A DNA stretch of 64,000 nucleotides from Prochlorococcus sp. AG-347-K17 (GTDB lineage: Bacteria > Cyanobacteriota > Cyanobacteriia > PCC-6307 > Cyanobiaceae): assembly GCA_003281385.1 (NCBI GenBank), contig QCCE01000008.1, positions 1 through 64,000 of the forward strand, read 5' to 3'. The position numbers were made by a program, and so were the translations under genes. This document shows, in pieces, positions 22,206 through 31,084 of the stretch. Every line of letters starts with the position of its first letter. Position 1 is the first letter of the stretch. The notes under the pieces are model-generated. The model worked only from the letters and a program-made list of their open reading frames with translations. It searched no databases and was not told the origin of the DNA.

Positions 22206-22283
22206 AGAGGACCCATCAACCCCTGATGTAGCTTAAAATATGATTAAATGTTCATATTTAAGGCTGGCTATCGTCAGACCTCT
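22206..22283. ncRNA. Candidate structured RNA or 5' leader element (strand unresolved)
   Basis: Nested complementary arms AGAGG/CCTCT, CTGATG-TAGC/GCTA-t-CGTCAG, and TT-a-AAATATG/CATATTTAA around a 10-nt loop, in a 252-bp intergenic gap. Confidence 0.4.
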
Positions 22284-22366
22284 TTATATATCTTAATACT
22301 TTTTTCATATTTTACAAGCCCTTTTTCAAGTTTTTTTTTAAAAAATTTCTCAAAATTTTATTAATT

Positions 22367-23503
22367 ATGAATCTTTCAAAAAAATTTGAAGAGTTGATTA
22401 TAAAACAGCTAGAGAGTTTTGGTTGCTCAATGGGTGTGACTAATTTAGTTATGTATCTCGCTTCAGCTAAGCAAGGAACTAAAGCATCTTTTGAAATGAT
22501 TGGTCAATGGCCGCAAATCGATAGGCTACTTACATCAATAGAAGATGATCCTTCACTAAAAGTTTCATCGCCTAATAGAAGATGGTACCCTCTTCAAGAA
22601 AACGATATTCTACTTGGTGTCCTTAGGGTAGAAACTGATTTGAAAGGGGGGAATTGGCCAGTATCTCTTGATTCTAGATTAAAGGCGCTTTCAATATCTT
22701 TAGCTAAATGTGTCTCTATCGAATTAGAACGTCAAAATAAAAATGAAGAAATCAATTATTTAAAAAATCAGGTCAATGTCATAATCCATCAATTGAGGAA
22801 TCCATTAGCTGCTATTAGGACATATGCAAAATTACTAATAAAAAGACTTGGTTCAGATGGTGACTCTATTGAAATAGTCGAACGCATGATAATAGAGCAA
22901 AAACAAATTAATCAATATATGGATTCTTTTGCACAATTAAATTCACAAATTCAACTTCCTCTGGAAATTGGAGAGGAAAGATTATTATTACCACCAAATT
23001 TAGATAATAATAAGGTAATAACTGTTCAGAGTTTATTGAGGCCAATATTAGAAAGGGGTAAAGCTAATGCGGACTTAGAGAATAGAGATTGGACTGAACC
23101 TTCTCTTTGGCCAGATTGGACTATTTCGCCATTAAAGGCAAAATATGCAGTAATTGCTGAAATTGTGGCCAATTTACTAGAGAATGCGTTTAAATATGCC
23201 CAAAAAGATGCTGAGATTGGACTCGCAATTACTAGTAATGGACTTTGTATATTTGATGATGGTAAGAAAATAACCAAAAGTGAAAACGAGAAAATTTTTG
23301 AAAAAGGTTTTAGAGGATCTGCGGCTAAAAAGAAGGACGGCACTGGTGTGGGACTTTTTTTGGCGAGGAAATTAGCAAAACAAATTGGAGGAGATTTGAG
23401 ATTGCTGGAAAATAACGCAATTGATAATACTGAAAAATTAAAACATCCCAAGAAGAAAAATATTTTCTATTTAGAACTACCTATAAAAGAATTGCATGCA
23501 TAA
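22367..23503 (+). CDS. Sensor histidine kinase (no adjacent response regulator)
   Basis: H-box VIIHQLRNPLAAIRTYAKLL; N-box EIVANLLENAFKYA; KKDGTGVGLFLARKL. Confidence 0.92.
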   Translation: MNLSKKFEELIIKQLESFGCSMGVTNLVMYLASAKQGTKASFEMIGQWPQIDRLLTSIEDDPSLKVSSPNRRWYPLQENDILLGVLRVETDLKGGNWPVSLDSRLKALSISLAKCVSIELERQNKNEEINYLKNQVNVIIHQLRNPLAAIRTYAKLLIKRLGSDGDSIEIVERMIIEQKQINQYMDSFAQLNSQIQLPLEIGEERLLLPPNLDNNKVITVQSLLRPILERGKANADLENRDWTEPSLWPDWTISPLKAKYAVIAEIVANLLENAFKYAQKDAEIGLAITSNGLCIFDDGKKITKSENEKIFEKGFRGSAAKKKDGTGVGLFLARKLAKQIGGDLRLLENNAIDNTEKLKHPKKKNIFYLELPIKELHA

Positions 23504-24221
23504 ACAACATTGCAGTTTCAACTAGTACAACACTTGCACCGCAGGCATCTCCATTGAAGCCTCCAATTTTATTACCGAGTATGTTTGGGATATAATAACT
23601 TAGAAAAATACCAATCAAGATAAGAATTAAAAATTTAATTAATATTGCTTGGGATGTAATTGAAAAAAACTGGTATGGAATGAAAATTAAAAGAAAAAAA
23701 ATGGAGATCAAAGATTCTTTTTTAAATCCATTCCAAAACTTTTTGTGACTAATAGATTTTTTCTTGTAACTCATATATTTAAACTTTTCTATAAAAAATA
23801 AATTTGAAAATCTTCCCCAAAATAAGCACATAGGTAAAACAAAAATTATTAGGTTTTGAATTTTTAGTATGCAAGCAATTTGAATTAAAGTTATAAAAAC
23901 TAAAGCTTGAACGCCAAAGGAACCAACTTTACTATCTTTCATAGCTTTTAAACGTTTCTTTTTACCCGCAAAAATACCATCGAAAGTATCCATTAAACCA
24001 TCAATGTGTAGCCCACCAGTAATTAAATATCCTGAAGCCAAACAAATTAGTACAGATGCATAGATTGACCAAGAGTTTGTTCTAAAAATAAGAAAGATAT
24101 AACTCTGTATTGTTCCAATCAAAAATCCTAAAGGCGGGGCAAATTGTGCAATATTTTTAAATTCAGGATTAATTAAAGGTATCTTTGGAAATGTCGTATA
24201 GAAAATCCAAGATCCTGCCAA
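23481..24221 (-). CDS. cobS: Adenosylcobinamide-GDP ribazoletransferase
   Basis: TGGLHIDGLMDTFDG; NKIGGFNGDACGASVVLVE. Confidence 0.93.
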   Translation of the reverse strand: MAGSWIFYTTFPKIPLINPEFKNIAQFAPPLGFLIGTIQSYIFLIFRTNSWSIYASVLICLASGYLITGGLHIDGLMDTFDGIFAGKKKRLKAMKDSKVGSFGVQALVFITLIQIACILKIQNLIIFVLPMCLFWGRFSNLFFIEKFKYMSYKKKSISHKKFWNGFKKESLISIFFLLIFIPYQFFSITSQAILIKFLILILIGIFLSYYIPNILGNKIGGFNGDACGASVVLVETAMLFMHAILL

Positions 24222-24319
24222 ATTTTTTATTAAATATTTTTTGATGAGAAAAAAATAGATTCAGTATTAAATAATAAGGTAGATTAATGAAAAAGGATCA
24301 AAAAATTTTATAAATTATC

Positions 24320-25438
24320 GTGTTTGAATTTGAAATTACATCGAATTGCAGTAATACAGGGGCAAGAACTGGTATATTTCATACACCAAATGGTCAGGTA
24401 AACACACCAAAATTTATGCCCGTGGGTACTTTGGCAACCGTTAAAGGAATTACATCTAAGCAGTTAACCTCTACAGGATCAGAAATGATTCTCTCAAATA
24501 CCTTTCATCTTCATTTACAACCTGGAGAAAAACTAGTTAAAGAATCTGGTGGAATACATAAGTTCATGAATTGGCCTAAACCTATTCTTACTGATTCAGG
24601 AGGATATCAAGTTTTTAGTTTGGCCAAATTAAATAATATTTCTGATAAAGGAGTGGAATTTAAAAATCCAAGAGATGGTAGTCATGTATTTTTATCACCA
24701 GAAAAAGTAATGCAGATTCAAATGGATCTTGGATCGGATGTTGCGATGGCTTTTGATCATTGTCCTCCGCATACAGCTAACGAAAATGAAATTGAGGACT
24801 CTTTACAAAGAACTCATTCATGGTTGCAAAAATGTGTTGATACTCATCACAAATCTAATCAAGCATTATTCGGCATAGTTCAAGGTGGTAAGTATCCGAA
24901 TTTGAGAGAATATAGTGCAAAATATACAAGTTCTTTTGATCTGCCTGGAATAGCAGTGGGGGGTGTAAGTGTTGGCGAAGCAGTCGAAGAAATACATAGT
25001 GTAATAGATTATGTCCCGAAATTCTTACCAATAAATAAACCAAGATATTTAATGGGAATTGGCTCTTTAAGAGAAATTTCTTTAGCTGTTGCAAATGGAT
25101 TCGATATATTTGACTGTGTTTTGCCCACAAGACTAGGAAGACATGGGACTGCATTTTTTAATGATGAAAGATTGAATTTGCGAAATGCTCGATTTAAAAA
25201 TGATTTTTCTCCAATTGATAAAACTTGTAAATGTGAGACATGTAAATCTTATTCTCGAGCATATTTGCATCATCTAATTAGAAATGACGAAATATTAGGC
25301 CTAACACTCATAAGTTTGCATAATATTGCCCACTTAATAAGATTCACAAATGCAATTTCTACTGCAATCAGAGATAATTGTTTTACAAATGATTTCGCTC
25401 CTTGGAAAACATCCTCTATTGCTCACCATACGTGGTAA
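24320..25438 (+). CDS. tgt: Queuine tRNA-ribosyltransferase
   Basis: [36 protein letters not shown]; zinc motif CKCETC...H. Confidence 0.97.
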   Translation: MFEFEITSNCSNTGARTGIFHTPNGQVNTPKFMPVGTLATVKGITSKQLTSTGSEMILSNTFHLHLQPGEKLVKESGGIHKFMNWPKPILTDSGGYQVFSLAKLNNISDKGVEFKNPRDGSHVFLSPEKVMQIQMDLGSDVAMAFDHCPPHTANENEIEDSLQRTHSWLQKCVDTHHKSNQALFGIVQGGKYPNLREYSAKYTSSFDLPGIAVGGVSVGEAVEEIHSVIDYVPKFLPINKPRYLMGIGSLREISLAVANGFDIFDCVLPTRLGRHGTAFFNDERLNLRNARFKNDFSPIDKTCKCETCKSYSRAYLHHLIRNDEILGLTLISLHNIAHLIRFTNAISTAIRDNCFTNDFAPWKTSSIAHHTW

Positions 25439-25472
25439 CGTCTTATCATAATTAATTAAATTATCAAAAAAG

Positions 25473-25613
25473 GTGCTCATTCTATTTAATACATTCGCTG
25501 AATTGCCAGAGGCTTACAAAGCTTTTGCTCCAACTGTTGATGTTCTTCCACTTATTCCTTTATTTTTCTTTTTATTGGTATTTGTTTGGCAAGCTGCAGT
25601 TGGATTTAAATAA
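25473..25613 (+). CDS. psbK: Photosystem II protein PsbK
   Basis: GTG start; (M)[45 protein letters not shown] (46 aa). Confidence 0.95.
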
Positions 25614-25638
25614 AATTCTTTTAGTTTAAATTGTTTTA

Positions 25639-26643
25639 TTAGAAGGGATTTTCAAGTAAAATCGCATCTCCAGAGTTATCTACAGCACTTTCTATAAAAT
25701 CAGCAATTTTTAATGCTCTTGAGGCTTGCTCACCATCTACCTCAGGTTTTTCTTTGCCCTGAACACATTTAAGAAAATGTTCCAGTTCTGCATAAAGAGG
25801 CTCAATGGAAGTTGTGCTAACTTCTTCGACATATCCATCATTTCTATAAACTAATTCTCCATGCTCTGCTGTGTATGATTCATGAGACTTTCGATGGATT
25901 TGTAAAGAGTGATTTAAGAAATCAGTTTCTACTAGGCCATTTTGGCAGTGAGCACTTAAACTTCTAATTTTTTTGTGACTCATTTTGCTTGCAGTTAGGC
26001 TTGCGATAACATTATTTTTAAAAACTAAAGTAGCATTGACATAATCTATTAATCCTTTGCTATTTCTTCCCCCAACTGCTGCTAATTTTTGTATTTTTGA
26101 ATCTACAAGCTCCAAAATAAGATCAATGTCATGGATCATTAAATCCATTACTACAGATACATCATTTGCTCTATCTGCATGAGGACTGTGTCTCCTTGCT
26201 TCTAAAACAACAATTTCTTCATTATTTACTATTTTATTTAATTCTCTAAAAGCAGGATTAAATCTTTCAATATGCCCAACTTGTAATAGACAGTTACTTG
26301 CATTAGAGGCCTCTATTAAAGATTTTGCCTCTAACTCGTTAGCTGCAATTGGTTTTTCAATGAGAACGTTAGCACCTCCTTTGAGACAATCTAATCCTAC
26401 TTTTTGATGAAGTAGTGTAGGGACAGCGATACAGATAGCATCAACTTTTGGGATTAGATCCTTATAATCCTTGAACCATTCACATTGAAATTGCTCAATA
26501 GCTAATTTACCTCTTTCTTCATTTGGATCAGCGACTCCAATGAGATTTGCATCTTTGAGTAAACTTAGTACTCGAGCATGATGCCAGCCCATATTTCCTA
26601 TACCTATGACTCCAACCTTTACGGGTGATGAGGTTGGTTGCAT
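25639..26643 (-). CDS. Gfo/Idh/MocA-family oxidoreductase
   Basis: VGVIGIGNMGWHHARVL; VLIEKPIAANELEA; HIERFNPAFREL. Confidence 0.92.
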   Translation of the reverse strand: MQPTSSPVKVGVIGIGNMGWHHARVLSLLKDANLIGVADPNEERGKLAIEQFQCEWFKDYKDLIPKVDAICIAVPTLLHQKVGLDCLKGGANVLIEKPIAANELEAKSLIEASNASNCLLQVGHIERFNPAFRELNKIVNNEEIVVLEARRHSPHADRANDVSVVMDLMIHDIDLILELVDSKIQKLAAVGGRNSKGLIDYVNATLVFKNNVIASLTASKMSHKKIRSLSAHCQNGLVETDFLNHSLQIHRKSHESYTAEHGELVYRNDGYVEEVSTTSIEPLYAELEHFLKCVQGKEKPEVDGEQASRALKIADFIESAVDNSGDAILLENPF

Positions 26644-26693
26644 AATTTCAAATCCATATGTTTATTATCATTATCCTCTATGGGGAGTCACAT

Positions 26694-27962
26694 TTAGCTT
26701 TTGGGAAGGATTATTTTAACACGGTCAATTTTTGGACCTGACATAGAAATAACTTCAAATTTAATGTTATTAAAATCTAAAACGTCTCCAATTTTTGGAA
26801 CCATTTGAAATTTTTCTAACATAAATCCAGCAAGGGTATGATAATCAGTACCTTCTGGAATAGAACATCCTATCTTTTTATTGATTTCTATAATTTCTGA
26901 TTTTCCAGCTATTGACCATTTTTTAGAGAAATTATCTAGCATTCTCATGTCTGAATTAATTCTATTATGGAGCATTTCCTCTCCAACTATTTCGCCATTT
27001 AGATCTGCTGCAGTTATAAGTCCCTCCGTTCCACCATGTTCATCAACTACTAGTAAGAAAGGATTGTAGTCTCTTACTATTGGAAATATTTCTGCTAATG
27101 AACATGTTTCTATTATTTTTGTTACTGGTAAAAGGAATGGCTCTAATAATGTATCTGCTTCCATTTCACCTTTTGATATTGGCTTAGCTAGATAACGCAA
27201 ATCTAATACACCTAATACATCATCTAAGGACTCACCAATCACAAAGAAGCGAGCATGCCGAGTTAGATCTACTTTTTTCATGAGTTCTGAAAAGGTTATA
27301 TTTTTTGGCAAAGTTACCATTTCAGACCTTGGAATCATTACTTCTTTAACCTGTGTATCTTTTAAAGCAAAAACTCCTTCAAGAATATTCTTCTCATCTG
27401 GTTTTAAACCTGTTACGTTGTCTGTTTCTATAAGAGTTTCTAATTCTCCAGCAGATAAACCCGAGTTTAAAGAATCCCATTTGTTATTTAAATTGAATAA
27501 GCCTAAACAGGCGCTAGCAAAGAATTCTATTGTTCTCACTATAGGATTCATAGCTTTTCTTACGGCATCGAATATTGTGGTTAACCTTAATGCAGCAGAT
27601 TCTGGATTGTTAATTACTAAAGCTTTTGGAATTAGTCCAGAAACGAGAGTTACAACTAAGACAACAAATATAAATAATAGAAGATCATAAAATCTATTTG
27701 ATAAAATATTGCTTTTCCAATAATCTTTAGCCAGGTTATTGCTGAGCCATCCAATTGCAATTAATGAAATTGTTACTCCAAATTGAGAAGCAATTAATGA
27801 AGATCTGAAGCGTTTTTGAATTTTTAAAATTGAAAATGCTCCTTTCTTTTTTTCTTCTATTAACCTTAAAACTTTACTTGGCCTTATTAATAAAAAAGAT
27901 AGTTCACTCGCTGCGAAAAAAGCTGGTAAAAATAAAAGAAATAAAAGTAGAGTTATTTTCAT
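26694..27962 (-). CDS. CNNM/CorC-type hemolysin-like transporter-associated protein (CBS domains)
   Basis: DUF21 TM region; DTQVKEVMIPRSEMVTLP; LVVDEHGGTEGLITAADLNGEIVGE. Confidence 0.92.
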   Translation of the reverse strand: MKITLLLFLLFLPAFFAASELSFLLIRPSKVLRLIEEKKKGAFSILKIQKRFRSSLIASQFGVTISLIAIGWLSNNLAKDYWKSNILSNRFYDLLLFIFVVLVVTLVSGLIPKALVINNPESAALRLTTIFDAVRKAMNPIVRTIEFFASACLGLFNLNNKWDSLNSGLSAGELETLIETDNVTGLKPDEKNILEGVFALKDTQVKEVMIPRSEMVTLPKNITFSELMKKVDLTRHARFFVIGESLDDVLGVLDLRYLAKPISKGEMEADTLLEPFLLPVTKIIETCSLAEIFPIVRDYNPFLLVVDEHGGTEGLITAADLNGEIVGEEMLHNRINSDMRMLDNFSKKWSIAGKSEIIEINKKIGCSIPEGTDYHTLAGFMLEKFQMVPKIGDVLDFNNIKFEVISMSGPKIDRVKIILPKS

Positions 27963-27980
27963 TCAATGACAAATGAATAA

Positions 27981-28053
27981 TGGGGGTGGCGAGGATCGAA
28001 CTCGCCTTAGCCAAATTATGAGTTTGGTGCATTCACCAGATTGCTACACCCCC
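27981..28053 (-). tRNA. tRNA with CAT anticodon (elongator Met, or Ile2 if lysidine-modified)
   Basis: GGGGGTGTAGCAATCTGGTGAATGCACCAAACTCATAATTTGGCTAAGGCGAGTTCGATCCTCGCCACCCCCA; anticodon loop CTCATAA. Confidence 0.93.
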
Positions 28054-28194
28054 AAGGAAATTTATGTAATTTTAATTACATTGAATTTCAATATACAATA
28101 TAAAAATAATATTTCAAAAAACACCTCATTAGGAAGTTTTTGTGAGATTTCTTTTTTTTCTCCTAATCTTTAAATGTAAATTTAACTTTTACCA

Positions 28195-28755
28195 ATGGGC
28201 AAATTTTCGGATAAGTATGATTTAAATAAAGCAAAATTGTTAAATCAGTTACTTGAAAAATCTTACAAGAAAGGAAATTTCACTTTATCTTCAGGGAAAA
28301 AAAGTAGTCATTACTTGAACTGTAAACCAGTGTCTTTAAATGGTGAAGGCTTAAACTTAATAAGTGATTTATTTTTAGAGTTAAAGGACTCTAGGTCAAA
28401 AGCTGTAGCAGGATTGACTTTAGGGGCAGATCCTCTCGTGAGTGGATTAATAGTCAAAGCATCTTCACAAGGCCTAGACCTAAATGGTTTAATAATTCGC
28501 AAAGAAATTAAAAATTACGGTACTAAAGCTGGAATAGAGGGCCCTACATTAGAAGAAGGAACTTTGGTAACTGTTTTAGAGGATGTCGTTACAACTGCTG
28601 GTTCAGTGATAAAAGCTATAAAAAAATTACGCGAAAATAATTATGTTGTTGAGGAAGTTTTGTCTATAGTTGATAGGCAAGAAGGTGGACTAGAAGCCCT
28701 TGAAGATGAAAATGTTAAATTAAAGAGTCTTTTTACAATAAAAGACTTTTTATAA
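28195..28755 (+). CDS. pyrE: Orotate phosphoribosyltransferase
   Basis: [33 protein letters not shown]. Confidence 0.95.
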   Translation: MGKFSDKYDLNKAKLLNQLLEKSYKKGNFTLSSGKKSSHYLNCKPVSLNGEGLNLISDLFLELKDSRSKAVAGLTLGADPLVSGLIVKASSQGLDLNGLIIRKEIKNYGTKAGIEGPTLEEGTLVTVLEDVVTTAGSVIKAIKKLRENNYVVEEVLSIVDRQEGGLEALEDENVKLKSLFTIKDFL

Positions 28756-28765
28756 TTATTTCAAA

Positions 28766-29602
28766 ATGCAAGATATAAAAAAAAATTTTTGGCTTGAAAA
28801 ATTTGATTGTTTTTCTATTAGTGGAAAAGATGCCAGAAAATTTTTGAATGGAATTACAACTGGTAATATTCTTAATTCTGAAAATAAGGTTATCAAAACT
28901 TGTTGGTTAACTCCAAATGGAGTGCTGAGGTCATTAATTGAAATTAGTTTTTCCGAGAGAAACTTAGAAGTAATTATATTGGCAGGAAATACTAATGAAA
29001 TAATTGATTACTTTAACCAAATTATTTTTCCAGCGGACGATGTACTTATAAGTGAGCCTTTTATGATAAATAGAATTCAGGAAATTGATGAATCTATTTC
29101 ATGGAGAACTTACCAGCCTATTTTCTTCAAAAAAGAAGATAAAGAATTTGAAATATATAAAAATAAACTAAATTTACTAAATCACAATGATTTAAAACTT
29201 TGGAAGATTGATCAGGCAATACCCTCAGTAGAAATGGAAATAAACGGAAAAAATAATCCTCTTGAGCTTGGATTAAAAGATCTTATAGATTTTAATAAAG
29301 GTTGTTATTTAGGACAAGAAACAATGTCAAAAATAAAAAATGTTTCTTCTTTAAAACAGGAAATAAGAATTTGGAAATCATTTGAATCTAATTTGACTTT
29401 AGAAGTTGAAGATAAAAATTTATATATAAATTCTGCCAAGGATATTTCTGTAGGCAAAATCACCAGTTTTTTTAAATCAGATTCTCAAATAAAAGGGTTA
29501 GCAATGATAAAAAGAAAATATTTAGAGGAAGGAAGTTATTTTTTTTCAGAAATTTTTGGAAAAATTATTATTAATAAATCAGTAGGATCAATTTTCCTTT
29601 AA
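28766..29602 (+). CDS. YgfZ/GcvT-like folate-binding protein
   Basis: DARKFLNGITTGNI; YgfZ signature KGCYLGQETMSKI. Confidence 0.88.
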   Translation: MQDIKKNFWLEKFDCFSISGKDARKFLNGITTGNILNSENKVIKTCWLTPNGVLRSLIEISFSERNLEVIILAGNTNEIIDYFNQIIFPADDVLISEPFMINRIQEIDESISWRTYQPIFFKKEDKEFEIYKNKLNLLNHNDLKLWKIDQAIPSVEMEINGKNNPLELGLKDLIDFNKGCYLGQETMSKIKNVSSLKQEIRIWKSFESNLTLEVEDKNLYINSAKDISVGKITSFFKSDSQIKGLAMIKRKYLEEGSYFFSEIFGKIIINKSVGSIFL

Positions 29603-31006
29603 TTGATTTTTGATTAAATATTCCGCAATTTGTAGAGTGGCAAAACAATCATCTTTATTATATTGGATGATTTTTTTTAAAAATATTTCGTTTTTCGTAA
29701 TTTGATATTGAATCCACCAATAAAGGGCTTTCGAGCCACTTACATTTTTCTGCATCCATTCAAATCCAAGCCAAATAGAAACAGTTTTTAAGCCATAGTT
29801 TTTTATTGGTAATATCCAAGACTTTCGTATTAAGGTATGTAAGTCTATAAATCTTGAGGCAATTGAATCAATTTCTTCAAAACTAAAATTCAGATTTTTA
29901 GCAATATTAATTATTGCGATCTTTTCAGTCTCTCCGTAATGTAAAACTGGCCATTTCTTCTGTGATAAAAGTATTTCAATAATTTTCCTATAAGATTCTC
30001 CTCTATTGTTTTTGAGATTTAAAATTGGTTCATAAATAAGATCTTCTTTTTTTGTAGACAAATTATTTATTCTTAAAAAACCATATAAAAAATCATGCTT
30101 ATTATCTGGATTTGACTCAATATCAAATATAAAAAATCCCGAAGATGTTTTTTCTAGTAGATCTTTAGTATCATTTTTATTCGAAATTCGATATGGTTTC
30201 CCAGAAATATAAGCTTGTGCTTGCTTTACAAATACTGAAGCTTTTTCATACTTTTGATCGTTGAATTTAGATAATTTCTCTCCAAGTTCTTTTTCGCTAA
30301 ACGAAGCTAATGTTTGGGTGTCAGATATTCCATTTGTTATGAGTAATGAGGCCGTTTTGGATCCTATCCCATCTATATCTGTTAGATATCCATTTTCTTT
30401 TGCTTCTTTGTCACAAAATTTTTGCCATGAACAAATAGTGCACTTTTTTCTATCTTGAGTTATTTCTGGCATAAATCCCTCCAAGCATTCATTCAAACTT
30501 AATAAAACATTCGAAACTTTTTTTCTTAATTTTTTATTTAAATAAATTTCTTCAACATTAACTTTTTTATCAAAACTTGAAATTACTAATCCTTTCTCAA
30601 TTTTAGATTCTTGAAAAGATTCCAACAGCATAGAACTAAAAGCTAAGTCGAATAAATGTTCTTTAGTGGTTTTGTGGCCTAACTTATAAACAGCAGGTAA
30701 ATATTTATATTGTCCCCATTTACTTTTACCTTTAGTCTTTATAAGTAATTGTGGACGTATTTCTGCGTTAATATTTTCGAAAAGATTCCCTTTGATTTTT
30801 AATCCAATTACCCCTTGATAACCATTTTCACAGGCTTTTAATCCTGTATATATTTCACTATTACAAAATTCAGAGAAAATTTGAAACTGATTAATTTTAT
30901 CTATAGCTTTATGGGGAGACCAGACTTCGTAAGATCTTTTACCTTTAAAATCTAGCCATGCTTTTCTTTTGCATCTTGTAAAACTTTTTAAATGAAGAGA
31001 ATTCAA
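29588..31006 (-). CDS. TM0106-type RecB-like nuclease with HhH and RNase H-fold (DEDD-like) C-terminus
   Basis: RKKCTICSWQKFC cysteine motif; IDGIGSKTASLLITNGI HhH; FFIFDIESNPDNK and YNKDDCFATLQIAEYL. Confidence 0.8.
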   Translation of the reverse strand: MNSLHLKSFTRCKRKAWLDFKGKRSYEVWSPHKAIDKINQFQIFSEFCNSEIYTGLKACENGYQGVIGLKIKGNLFENINAEIRPQLLIKTKGKSKWGQYKYLPAVYKLGHKTTKEHLFDLAFSSMLLESFQESKIEKGLVISSFDKKVNVEEIYLNKKLRKKVSNVLLSLNECLEGFMPEITQDRKKCTICSWQKFCDKEAKENGYLTDIDGIGSKTASLLITNGISDTQTLASFSEKELGEKLSKFNDQKYEKASVFVKQAQAYISGKPYRISNKNDTKDLLEKTSSGFFIFDIESNPDNKHDFLYGFLRINNLSTKKEDLIYEPILNLKNNRGESYRKIIEILLSQKKWPVLHYGETEKIAIINIAKNLNFSFEEIDSIASRFIDLHTLIRKSWILPIKNYGLKTVSIWLGFEWMQKNVSGSKALYWWIQYQITKNEIFLKKIIQYNKDDCFATLQIAEYLIKNQLKEN

Positions 31007-31084
31007 ATTTTTTTAAGGGCGGTTTTAAAATTTACACATATAAATTAGTATAGATAATTAAAAGAAATCAAGGAAATTTTAAAT

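Noticed and set aside
22206-22283. Interpreting the structured element as 6S RNA, SRP RNA or a B12 riboswitch
   Set aside because: Too short for 6S, no GGAAGGAAGCA-type SRP loop, and no cobalamin-box (GCCACTG) sequence.
23026-23451. 141-aa minus-strand ORF opposite the histidine kinase
   Set aside because: Antisense shadow ORF of a clear kinase coding region with no family motif.
27280-27690. 136-aa + ORF opposite the CorC-like gene
   Set aside because: Antisense shadow of a well-supported CNNM/CorC coding region.
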